This document shows, one piece after another, positions 7,377 through 15,504 of a stretch of 35,321 nt of DNA (positions are counted from its first letter, which is position 1; the number at the start of each line of letters is the position of its first letter). Below the pieces are notes generated by a model. The model was given only the letters and a program-made list of their open reading frames with translations, ran no database searches and had not been told where the DNA came from. The DNA is from CAZHOV01 sp964534315 (GTDB lineage: Bacteria; Bacteroidota; Bacteroidia; Chitinophagales; Saprospiraceae): assembly GCA_964534315.1 (NCBI GenBank), contig CAZHOV010000039.1, forward strand, positions 1-35,321. Reading direction: 5' to 3'. The position numbers were made by a program, and so were the translations under genes.

Positions 7377-10247
7377 ATGAACAAAACACCACTAGTTTCG
7401 GGAGCAAGAGTAGGTACAAGAGGTGAAGATTTCCTGATTACAAATGTAAAGGAAAACTATGATGGTTCTTTTCTGATTGATGCGGAAGGGATAAGCGAAC
7501 TGGTAAAAGGTAAATCTTTTATTTTTGATACTCGGATCGATACGGATATTACTGTTTTAGATCCGGCAAAGACCAAACTGGTTGCCGATACTGACTATGG
7601 TTATCGTAAAACCAAGTTATTTCTGGAGACACAAATTCGGCACTCCACCAATTATTCTAAAAAAATCACCATAGCGCATAAAGCAGCTTTTGATATCTCT
7701 AATTTTCAATTTGATCCTACCTTAAAAGCATTCAAATTACCCCGCCCTAGGATGCTCATTGCAGATGGGGTGGGTCTTGGAAAGACTATTGAAGTAGGGA
7801 TCTTTCTGGCCGAAATGATTAAAAGAGGGAAAGGTAAACGGATTATGGTTTTAGCTTTGAAATCCATCTTGGGTCAGTTTCAACAAGAAATCTGGAATCG
7901 TTTTGCCATCCCTCTGGTAAGATTAGATTCTCATGGGATAGCTCAAATTAAAGCAGAACTACCCGCCAATAAAAATCCTTTTGAGTATTATGACAAGACC
8001 ATTGTTTCCATTGATACGCTAAAGAACAATGCTAAATTTCGGCATCATATCGAAAAATCCAATTGGGACATTATAGTCATTGATGAATGTCATACGGTCG
8101 CAAACTCGTCCAGCCAAAGGGGGAATTTAGCTCAATTCCTGGCGACCAAATGTGAATCACTAATTTTAACCTCTGCTACACCGCATAATGGAAAGAAGGA
8201 GACTTTTGCCAACTTGATCAACATGATCGAACCAACTGCCATTCCAAAAAATGGAGAATATGCAAAAGACCATGTTGAGCCCTATTACGTTCGGCGGTTC
8301 AAGCAACATATTCTGGACGAAAAAGTCAGATCTAATTTCCAGGACCGTGAGATCATCCCCATCCATGCTAGTTTAGAAGCCGAAGAAGAAGACTTTTTAG
8401 CCATTCAGCAAAAAATTAAATTCAATGCACTGAACAGTAGCAAAGAAAAAGGCATCAAAAACCTATTCGGAACATCCGACTCAAAAACCCGCAGAGACTT
8501 TTTGTTTTCTATTGGTCTTTTCAAAGGGTATATGTCTTCTCCTATGGCCGCATTAACCAGTTTAAATAAGCGTATTAAAAAACTAAAAGATAAACTGGAA
8601 AAATCTGATGCTGCAGAGGATAATATTGCTCTACTTAAGGGGCTGACTGGAAAACTAGAAAACATTATTAAAAATGGGAAAGACGCAAAATACACAGCCT
8701 TCAAAGAAAAATTGATCGAGCTGGGTTGGGCCGGAAGAAAGCGTGACGAGCGTATCGTAGTCTTCACGGAACGGATTGATACCATCCGGTATCTTGCCGA
8801 ACGGTTAAAATCCGATTTTGACTTTCCTGAAGAAGCCTTAAAAACATTCCACGGGAGCCTTACCGATATGGAGCAACAAAGACTGGTAGAAGATTTTGGT
8901 AAAAAGGATTCCGACATCCGGATATTAATCACCTCCGATGCCGGATCTCAAGGAGTTAACCTCCATTTCTATTGTAATATCATGTTCAACTATGACATCC
9001 CCTGGTCTTTGATTACTCTAGAACAAAGAAATGGAAGAATAGACCGATATGGTCAATCTAAAACACCTTTTATCTATTACCTCATCGCCAAATCAGAGAC
9101 TGAAGGTTTAAAAACTGATCTTCACATTATTGAGAATTTGACAAAAAAAGAAGAAGAGGTTTATAAAACGCTAGGCGATGCAGGGTCAGTCATGAATCTC
9201 TATGATGTAAAAGCCGAAGAAACTCAGGTTGAAAAAGCCATTGCCGGCAGTAATGAAGGCTTCTTAGGCGATTTTGACCTGGACCTATTATTCGGAGAGG
9301 CGTCTGACGTAACGGAATCATTTATTGAAGCCGATCCCATCGAAGAGGCACATACATTGTATGCACAGGATTATCATTATTATAAAGATCTTTTGGATCA
9401 ACTGAAAACCGATCAGTTGCTAAAAAATGATGAGGCCGAATTCGTCGATACGACCTACCTGGAGATTAAAAATAATAAAGAATTAAACCGGGTCCTTTTC
9501 GACCTGCCGAAACAGGCCAAGCCTAAACTCAACGAACCCTACCGCCTTTCGCTGGACAAAACTACCGTGCAAAATGCTATAGCGAATGCTCGTAAAAAGA
9601 AAGGAGCCTGGGCCAAGTTTCAAATATTGTATGATCTTCATCCGGTAATGAAATATTTGATGACCAAGCTCGAAGCCAGTGTAGATAAGGATGTCGCCTT
9701 AGTGGCAAAAGTCAAAGACCTGCCTGACGCTACCGGATGGTTTGTTATTCATGGGCAAGTGGCCAACAATATTGGTCAAGCCGTCATTTCCGAATTCTTT
9801 GTGGTGCCTATGAATATACAGGGCGGCCTCAACTCTAAACCCCTAACCCTCTACGATTTCTTCAAGCGATATGATATTTCTAAAGAATTGGTCACCCTCT
9901 CCATAGATGCCGATGACCTAGACCTTCTTCATCGTATATTACCCGATGCCATTATGTTTGGAACGGAAATGTATATGCATCAAAAGCAACAACTAAAACA
10001 AGCGGAAATGGAAAAACAAGCCGCCGTTTACGAAGAAAAATTAAAGCACTGGGAACGAGATGCTAAGAATCAGCTTTCCATTGATTTTGCAGATAAACCA
10101 ATGACTGGTTTTGTAAAAAGAAGATTTGAAGATCGAGAATTGGAAATCAAAACTATCCTGGAAAAGTCCAGCCAATATTTTAAAGACCTGACCTCTCTTA
10201 ACCAGGATGCCTACCTGAAAGTTATTGCCGTATTTTTTAATGATTAA
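7377..10247 (+). CDS. SNF2/RapA-like helicase, DrmD-like defence ATPase
   Basis: This is a 956-residue superfamily 2 DNA translocase of the SNF2 group. Counting from the ATG at 7377, the Walker A GVGLGKT has K136, the motif II DECH spans 236-239, TSATPHNG (motif III) is near 265, and the SNF2-type motif VI EQRNGRIDRYGQ begins at E549. The C-terminal 350 residues carry no motif I recognise and end in a charged, coiled-coil-prone stretch (about 865-930). The size and organisation resemble DrmD of class 1 DISARM and related phage-defence helicases. Four codons upstream a TTG at 7365 could also start the protein; the ATG is preferred. The next intact large gene is an adenine methyltransferase, as in DISARM, but drmA, drmB and drmC are absent. 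Function as a translocase is secure; the system is inferred. Confidence 0.85.
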   Translation: MNKTPLVSGARVGTRGEDFLITNVKENYDGSFLIDAEGISELVKGKSFIFDTRIDTDITVLDPAKTKLVADTDYGYRKTKLFLETQIRHSTNYSKKITIAHKAAFDISNFQFDPTLKAFKLPRPRMLIADGVGLGKTIEVGIFLAEMIKRGKGKRIMVLALKSILGQFQQEIWNRFAIPLVRLDSHGIAQIKAELPANKNPFEYYDKTIVSIDTLKNNAKFRHHIEKSNWDIIVIDECHTVANSSSQRGNLAQFLATKCESLILTSATPHNGKKETFANLINMIEPTAIPKNGEYAKDHVEPYYVRRFKQHILDEKVRSNFQDREIIPIHASLEAEEEDFLAIQQKIKFNALNSSKEKGIKNLFGTSDSKTRRDFLFSIGLFKGYMSSPMAALTSLNKRIKKLKDKLEKSDAAEDNIALLKGLTGKLENIIKNGKDAKYTAFKEKLIELGWAGRKRDERIVVFTERIDTIRYLAERLKSDFDFPEEALKTFHGSLTDMEQQRLVEDFGKKDSDIRILITSDAGSQGVNLHFYCNIMFNYDIPWSLITLEQRNGRIDRYGQSKTPFIYYLIAKSETEGLKTDLHIIENLTKKEEEVYKTLGDAGSVMNLYDVKAEETQVEKAIAGSNEGFLGDFDLDLLFGEASDVTESFIEADPIEEAHTLYAQDYHYYKDLLDQLKTDQLLKNDEAEFVDTTYLEIKNNKELNRVLFDLPKQAKPKLNEPYRLSLDKTTVQNAIANARKKKGAWAKFQILYDLHPVMKYLMTKLEASVDKDVALVAKVKDLPDATGWFVIHGQVANNIGQAVISEFFVVPMNIQGGLNSKPLTLYDFFKRYDISKELVTLSIDADDLDLLHRILPDAIMFGTEMYMHQKQQLKQAEMEKQAAVYEEKLKHWERDAKNQLSIDFADKPMTGFVKRRFEDRELEIKTILEKSSQYFKDLTSLNQDAYLKVIAVFFND

Positions 10248-10262
10248 AAAGCGCTTAGTGAT

Positions 10263-10272
10263 NNNNNNNNNN
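10263..10272. other. Assembly gap (10 N)
   Basis: Ten N of arbitrary length lie 15 bases after the SNF2 helicase stop. The flanks read AGTGAT before and ATTAGCTGTT after. The same join, AGTGATTAGCTGTT, occurs intact at 15441-15454 after the methyltransferase. The gap therefore probably hides more of a repeated TTAG-rich sequence that broke the assembly. Confidence 0.9.
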
Positions 10273-10287
10273 ATTAGCTGTTCGTAA
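10273..10287 (+). repeat. TTAG-rich repeat before the four-helix-bundle gene
   Basis: ATTAGCTGTTCGTAA here is nearly identical (14 of 15) to ATTAGCTGTTAGTAA at 15445-15459. An inverted-sense relative of the same low-complexity sequence (CTAACTACTAAAAACTAATA and on) fills 10674-10702, between the four-helix-bundle gene and the methyltransferase. The repeats therefore bracket both genes. Confidence 0.65.
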
Positions 10288-10298
10288 ATAATTTCAAA

Positions 10299-10670
10299 AT
10301 GAAGGATTTTAGAAAATTAGAAATTTGGAAAAGGTCAATGGAAATAGTTAAACAAGTATATACTTTAACAAATCAATTGCCGAAAAAAGAACAATTTGGA
10401 TTGACCAGTCAAATTAATAGATGTGCCGTTTCTATTCCTTCTAATATCGCAGAAGGCTGTTCCAGATCTTCAGATCGTGAACTCAAACGATTCATTGAAA
10501 TTGCTTTAGGCTCCGCTTTTGAACTGGAGACTCAACTAATGATCACTCAGGATATTTATCGAATAGAAGTAGCAGCGCTTTTGGATGAAGTTAATCAAAT
10601 TCAAAAAATGATGAACGCTTATCATTCCAGGCTCAAAGCCAGTCCAAACACTGACTACTCTAAACCCTAA
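10299..10670 (+). CDS. Four-helix-bundle protein (23S rRNA intervening-sequence protein family)
   Basis: The 123-residue product matches the small four-helix-bundle family (TIGR02436/S23 type). The sequence opens with FRKLEIWKRSMEIVKQVY. It continues with LTSQINRCAVSIPSNIAEG (about 46-64) and the helix IALGSAFELETQL (about 78-90), which are the hallmark segments of the family. Members are found inside 23S rRNA intervening sequences, and the accessory Avd protein of diversity-generating retroelements shares the fold. The gene is wedged between helicase and methyltransferase with TTAG-rich repeats on both sides, and free-standing copies in Bacteroidota have no known role. It is probably an inserted repeat-associated gene rather than a component of the defence system. 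Confidence 0.9.
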   Translation: MKDFRKLEIWKRSMEIVKQVYTLTNQLPKKEQFGLTSQINRCAVSIPSNIAEGCSRSSDRELKRFIEIALGSAFELETQLMITQDIYRIEVAALLDEVNQIQKMMNAYHSRLKASPNTDYSKP

Positions 10671-10702
10671 AAGCTAACTACTAAAAACTAATAGCTAACT
10701 AA
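10671..10702. repeat. TAG/CTA-rich low-complexity spacer
   Basis: The 32 bases between the four-helix-bundle stop and the methyltransferase start are built from overlapping CTAACTA, ACTAATA and AGCTAACTA words. They are the reverse-sense counterpart of the TTAGCTGTTAGTAATTAG sequence after the methyltransferase (15446-15475). Confidence 0.55.
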
Positions 10703-13700
10703 ATGATCAGATTCATACAAAATATCGGCGACTACTTTTCTTCCAATTATTTTGATGAAGACTTCGTCAAAAAGGTGCTGGAAAAAACGAGCTACGCCGC
10801 CGAGGATGTCAAATTATTTCAGAAAAAAATCAGCGCATTAAAAGACAAATACTTCCGCTATAAGCAAAACATCCTGGAGGGGCGCTTGCGAATCAAAGAC
10901 AAAGTAACCGAAACCCATGGGTTTCATACGATTGTATTGACAGCCCTGGGCTATGATGCCAAACGAACCGAATATCATGAACTTTTTCATGTGGATGAAA
11001 AAACAGTGCTACCGGTCCGGCATACCCTCTTTCGCGGTGACCAACCCCATCTGATGATCATGGAGATGCAGCCGCTCATCAAAGAAGGTGATGAAGAACC
11101 CGATGGCCTGTTTGAGCAACAATACAATGTAGAAGAGGATGATACACAAACCCCGCCCCAAAAATACCACCGCTCACAATGGGAAAACGTTTTTAAAGTC
11201 CCGGACGGATTAAAGATCTCTCCGATGGTGATCAACAAGGCAGTCTCACAGCTTTTTCTTCTGGATGCCCATCGCCGACCAAAATACATCCTGCTGTGCG
11301 CTGGTAATGTTTATTACCTCCTCGAACAGGAAAAATGGTTCCGGGGTAGCTATCTGGAATTCGACCTGGAAAGCCTTTTCGATGAGGCCAGTATCAACCG
11401 CAATTATTATAGTCTCTTTTACTTTCTCCTGGCAAAAGAAACGCTGGCTCCACAGTCAGAGATCGTCCTGATGGAACAACTGGATGAAGACAGCCATAAG
11501 AGTGCTTATGAAGTGACCCAGGACCTTAAAGAAGGTGTCATCCATGCCGTCGAAACCATCGCGAATGAAGCCGTCTATTTTCTAAAAATCAAAAATGGCG
11601 GCCTGGAAAAGGTAGATGCAGAGCAGCTCAAAAACGAATGTCTCACTTACGTTTACCGATTACTCTTTTTGTTTTATGCCGAGTCAAGAGAAGATCTGGA
11701 TATCCTGCCAGCTAAAGATGAGGTATACCTGCACGGCTACTCGCTGGAAATGCTCCGTGACCTGGAACAGGTACCGCTCAACACAGCCAGTAGCCAAAAC
11801 GGCTATTTCTTTCACGAATCCCTGAGCCGTTTGTTTTCCCTGCTAAGTAATGGCTACCGGGAAAAGGATCAGCTCAACCGCAGCTTCCGGGTCCGGCATC
11901 TGGACTCGCCCTTATTCAATGATGATACGCTGACCATCCTGCCACAGGTAAAGATCCGGAATGTGATCTGGCAGGACATCATTTGTCAGCTTTCGCTTAG
12001 CAAAAAGAAAAGGGGCAAAACCCGTGGCCGTATTTCCTACGCTAACCTGGGCATCAACCAACTTGGTAGTGTATATGAGAGCTTGCTGGCATTTCGGGGC
12101 TTCTTTGCCGAAAGTGATTACATCGAAGTACACCGAAAACCGAAAAAGAAAAACGAGACCTCCTCCTCCATCGCAGCTAAAGATGGTTCTTACCTGGTCC
12201 CCCGTCACCGCCTGGATGATTTTGACATCCGAGAGGTGTATCACGAAGCCAATGGCGATATGCGAATCATTCCTCAGGGTACGTTTATCTACCGCCTAAG
12301 TGGACGGGACCGACAAAAATCAGCGTCCTACTATACCCCCGAGGTACTGACCCAGTGTACGGTCAAATATACCCTGAAACCCATCCTTGAAAGACTGGAC
12401 CAGGGCGAGATGGAGGCCCGGGACCTGCTGGACCTCAAGATCCTGGAACCGGCTATGGGTGCCGCCGCCTTTCACAATGAGGTGATCAATCAACTCGCCG
12501 AGGCTTATTTGCAATACCGCCAACTAGAACTCAATGAAAAAGTGGCGCCAGATAAATACCGCGAAGAAACCCAAAAGGTGAAAGCTTATATCGCACTGAA
12601 CAATGTGTACGGGGTGGATATCAATCCCACCGCTGTGGAGCTGGGTAAGCTCTCCCTCTGGCTCAATGTGATCCATAAGGATATGCAGACGCCCTTCTTC
12701 GGCTATCGCCTCGGTACCGGTAATGCGGTCGTAGGCGCCTGGCTCAAAGTCTATCCCACCGCCGACCTCTTGCTGGACCCAAAAGACAAGAGAGCCAAAA
12801 AAGAATGGTGGACCAAAGCGCCTAAGCACTTAAGGTTTCATAAAACCAATCGTCAATTACTAAGGAATGATAAGCAAATCTACCACTTCCTCCTGCCCGA
12901 TAAAGGCATGGTTCCTTCGGCCAATATCAAACTGCTCAAAGCAGACTATCCTGAGGAGGCGAAGAAAGTGAGCGACTGGAAGAAGAGCTTCTGCGCACCG
13001 ATCAGTGCCAATGAATTACCTATCCTGCAAAAACTATGTAAGCAGATCGATACCTTACTCGAAGATCACTACCGGCATCAGCAGCGCATCAACCGTCTCA
13101 CCGCCGGTAAGGTAGCCCTCTTTGGAGAAAAAGCGCCCGAACTGGGGCTCGACAGCTACGCCGAAAAAGAACGCCTGGCTGCCGAACGTCTTAGTCACAA
13201 CGCTCCCTACTTCAAGCTCCGAATGATCATGGACTACTGGTGTAGCCTATGGTTCTGGGATATGCGGGAAGCCGCAGAGTTGCCAACCCGCATGGAATGG
13301 TACCAGGATATCGCCAACATCCTGGATGTGGACCTCTCAGCTACACCCTCTGCAGAGTCAGATACCGGCAGTTCCTTCGATAGCCCGACTCCAAAACAAG
13401 CCGAGCTTTTTCGGCGGAGTGAACAACTGGTACTCGGCACCGATGGAATCGCCAGAACCGCCCAGGAAGCCATTGTCTCCTACACCCAGCAGAACCGGCC
13501 CGGGCTTTTCGAAAACCGGCGCCTCCAACTGGTTCGGCAATACGCCCAAAACTATCGCTTCTTCCACTACCAACTGGAGTTTATTGAAGTGTTTAAAGAA
13601 CGGGGTGGGTTTGATGTGATTGTGGGGAATCCACCTTGGGTAAAACTTACCTTTAGTGAAATTCAAGTATTACAAGATTTTGATCCAATAATCTCTTTAA

Positions 13701-15445
13701 GAAATGTTAGTTCAGCAATATTTTCTAAAACCAAGGAATCATTGCTTTTTTCTAACAGAGAGGCTAAAATATCTTATATCAACGAACAAGTTGAAATGGA
13801 ATCTATTACCTCATTTGTTCGGTCAATTTCAAATAACTATGAACTCCAAGGGCAACAGCCTGACTTGTATAAGTATGTCATTTTAAACTCATTAAAATCG
13901 ATAAATGATTTTGGTAAATGTGGCATTATTCATCCTTCAACTGTGCTAGAAGATTCAAAAGGCGGGTTAATGAGACAATTTATTTTGAAAAAACTTGATT
14001 TTTTGTTTCAATTTAGAAATCATTTAAAGTTGTTTCCTATCGGTCATTCTCGTCAATATCTAGTCGCAATTTATTCAGGTAAGCCATCAATTGAAGTTGA
14101 TATTAAGTCTATCAATAATCTACTACATCCAAGAACAATAGATAAATGCTTTCTTCCTCCTATTGGAGCGATTAAAAATGGTGTTCCAGGAATAAAACGG
14201 AATACTAAGGATGGAGGATTCCAATGGGACTTAAGAGGAGATGACCGACGGATAATTAAAGTCGATAATAAATTATTAGAACTTTTATCGGAGATTGATG
14301 GGTCAGAAAATCCAAAACTATTGAGTTTTCACTCTAAAAATGATATAAAAGTTTTAGAGTCCTTGTTTAAAAAATCTCAAAAAAGAGTAGCAGACCTAGC
14401 CCCTTATATTACAGAAGGACTTCATGAAACCAATCAAGTAAAAAAAGGTAATCTTACAAATCTTTCAAAGGAAACAACTTCAGTTGATAATATCAAAGGA
14501 CATGTTTTTATAGGTTCAGAAATTCATATTTGTACTCCTTACTATCGTTCTGCTAATGTTCAAGTTACCAATCGCCACGACTTTTCAAATTATTGGTATT
14601 GCAAAGATCTTCCATTCAAGTATCCTAATATGGTTTTTTCTTTAACAGACAAAGGGAAAGAAATAATAAATACCGAATGGTATCTGAATAAAAAGTTAGG
14701 TTTCAATAAAATGCTTGATCCAGGAATTGAGCGAACACTGCAACCATGTATTTTACCTGAAAACACACTCCATACAGGAGGAATTATTTCAGTATCAGAA
14801 ATATCTGACTATTATTTGAACCTCTTATGTGGAATTACAAGCACAATTTTATTCGACTTTTTTATCAAGATCACCAAGAAGGCTAATGTTAGTTCAGGTT
14901 TAATAAAATCTTTTCCAATCCATGAGAACAACCCCTTAATTATTTCTGCAATTATTGACCGTGTTTTAGATATGCATAACGATAGTAATCGAAATGCAAT
15001 TCGTTATTCAAAACAGATAGTCAATGATTTAATTCAACAAGGATACGATGCTTCGAATTGCTTTTTGATTAGGAGACAAAACCTTCTTGAGCTTGATGTA
15101 TTAGTTGCGAAATTAACGGGATTGAACATTGAAGATATTATTGACATATACAATATTTATTTTCCAGTCAGCCAACAATATGAAGAAGATACATGGTTTG
15201 ACAGAATGGGGAATATTGTTTTCACTTGTAATAGTCAAGGATTAAAAGGAATTGGCGTAAATCGTTCTGTTTGGAATGAAATAAAAGATTTTAGCACCGG
15301 AGAAACCTATGAGCACACCATAGAAAAAAGCGAGCTCTACTTTGGCAAGAAGGTCATCTATCATGCCCCATTTGACAAGTGCGACCGGGTGGAGGACTAT
15401 AAGGTGGCCTGGGCGCATTTTGCGGAGGTGTTTAGGGACAAGTGA
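10703..15445 (+). CDS. Large N6-adenine DNA methyltransferase, Eco57I/PglX/DrmMI-like
   Basis: The 1580-residue product is a gamma-class adenine methyltransferase. SYYTP (542-546) is the conserved element before the catalytic domain, EPAMGAAAF (from E582) is the SAM-binding motif I, YGVDINPTAVELGK follows near 637, and NPPW (976-979) is the catalytic motif IV. About 540 residues precede the domain; they contain a hydrophobic strand ending in MEMQ (E121, Q123), which could be a degenerate PD-(D/E)XK site. After motif IV the DNA turns abruptly AT-rich (roughly 13640-15290) and then GC-rich again for the last 50 codons. That is where a target-recognition domain would sit, so specificity exchange is likely. 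The size and the partner SNF2 helicase recall DISARM DrmMI, BREX PglX or single-chain type IIG enzymes. Epigenetic marking of host DNA is the likely role. Confidence 0.87.
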   Translation: MIRFIQNIGDYFSSNYFDEDFVKKVLEKTSYAAEDVKLFQKKISALKDKYFRYKQNILEGRLRIKDKVTETHGFHTIVLTALGYDAKRTEYHELFHVDEKTVLPVRHTLFRGDQPHLMIMEMQPLIKEGDEEPDGLFEQQYNVEEDDTQTPPQKYHRSQWENVFKVPDGLKISPMVINKAVSQLFLLDAHRRPKYILLCAGNVYYLLEQEKWFRGSYLEFDLESLFDEASINRNYYSLFYFLLAKETLAPQSEIVLMEQLDEDSHKSAYEVTQDLKEGVIHAVETIANEAVYFLKIKNGGLEKVDAEQLKNECLTYVYRLLFLFYAESREDLDILPAKDEVYLHGYSLEMLRDLEQVPLNTASSQNGYFFHESLSRLFSLLSNGYREKDQLNRSFRVRHLDSPLFNDDTLTILPQVKIRNVIWQDIICQLSLSKKKRGKTRGRISYANLGINQLGSVYESLLAFRGFFAESDYIEVHRKPKKKNETSSSIAAKDGSYLVPRHRLDDFDIREVYHEANGDMRIIPQGTFIYRLSGRDRQKSASYYTPEVLTQCTVKYTLKPILERLDQGEMEARDLLDLKILEPAMGAAAFHNEVINQLAEAYLQYRQLELNEKVAPDKYREETQKVKAYIALNNVYGVDINPTAVELGKLSLWLNVIHKDMQTPFFGYRLGTGNAVVGAWLKVYPTADLLLDPKDKRAKKEWWTKAPKHLRFHKTNRQLLRNDKQIYHFLLPDKGMVPSANIKLLKADYPEEAKKVSDWKKSFCAPISANELPILQKLCKQIDTLLEDHYRHQQRINRLTAGKVALFGEKAPELGLDSYAEKERLAAERLSHNAPYFKLRMIMDYWCSLWFWDMREAAELPTRMEWYQDIANILDVDLSATPSAESDTGSSFDSPTPKQAELFRRSEQLVLGTDGIARTAQEAIVSYTQQNRPGLFENRRLQLVRQYAQNYRFFHYQLEFIEVFKERGGFDVIVGNPPWVKLTFSEIQVLQDFDPIISLRNVSSAIFSKTKESLLFSNREAKISYINEQVEMESITSFVRSISNNYELQGQQPDLYKYVILNSLKSINDFGKCGIIHPSTVLEDSKGGLMRQFILKKLDFLFQFRNHLKLFPIGHSRQYLVAIYSGKPSIEVDIKSINNLLHPRTIDKCFLPPIGAIKNGVPGIKRNTKDGGFQWDLRGDDRRIIKVDNKLLELLSEIDGSENPKLLSFHSKNDIKVLESLFKKSQKRVADLAPYITEGLHETNQVKKGNLTNLSKETTSVDNIKGHVFIGSEIHICTPYYRSANVQVTNRHDFSNYWYCKDLPFKYPNMVFSLTDKGKEIINTEWYLNKKLGFNKMLDPGIERTLQPCILPENTLHTGGIISVSEISDYYLNLLCGITSTILFDFFIKITKKANVSSGLIKSFPIHENNPLIISAIIDRVLDMHNDSNRNAIRYSKQIVNDLIQQGYDASNCFLIRRQNLLELDVLVAKLTGLNIEDIIDIYNIYFPVSQQYEEDTWFDRMGNIVFTCNSQGLKGIGVNRSVWNEIKDFSTGETYEHTIEKSELYFGKKVIYHAPFDKCDRVEDYKVAWAHFAEVFRDK

Positions 15446-15475
15446 TTAGCTGTTAGTAATTAGGGGTTAGTTTAG
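15445..15475 (+). repeat. TTAG-rich repeat after the methyltransferase
   Basis: The bases after the methyltransferase stop repeat ATTAGCTGTTAGTAATTAG and GGGGTTAGTTTAG. The first 15 bases match 10273-10287 with one mismatch. Together the two copies bracket the four-helix-bundle and methyltransferase genes as direct repeats about 5.2 kb apart. Confidence 0.6.
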
Positions 15476-15504
15476 TATTGCAAAAAAAATAACAATTCTA
15501 GAGC

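Noticed and set aside
8405..8932. 175-residue minus-strand open frame inside the SNF2 helicase
   Set aside because: It mirrors a Lys/Ser-rich coding stretch of the helicase and shows no recognisable family.
13358..13666. Overlapping short frames on both strands in the GC-rich part of the methyltransferase
   Set aside because: They are frame shadows of the methyltransferase, which has motifs before and after this point in a single frame.
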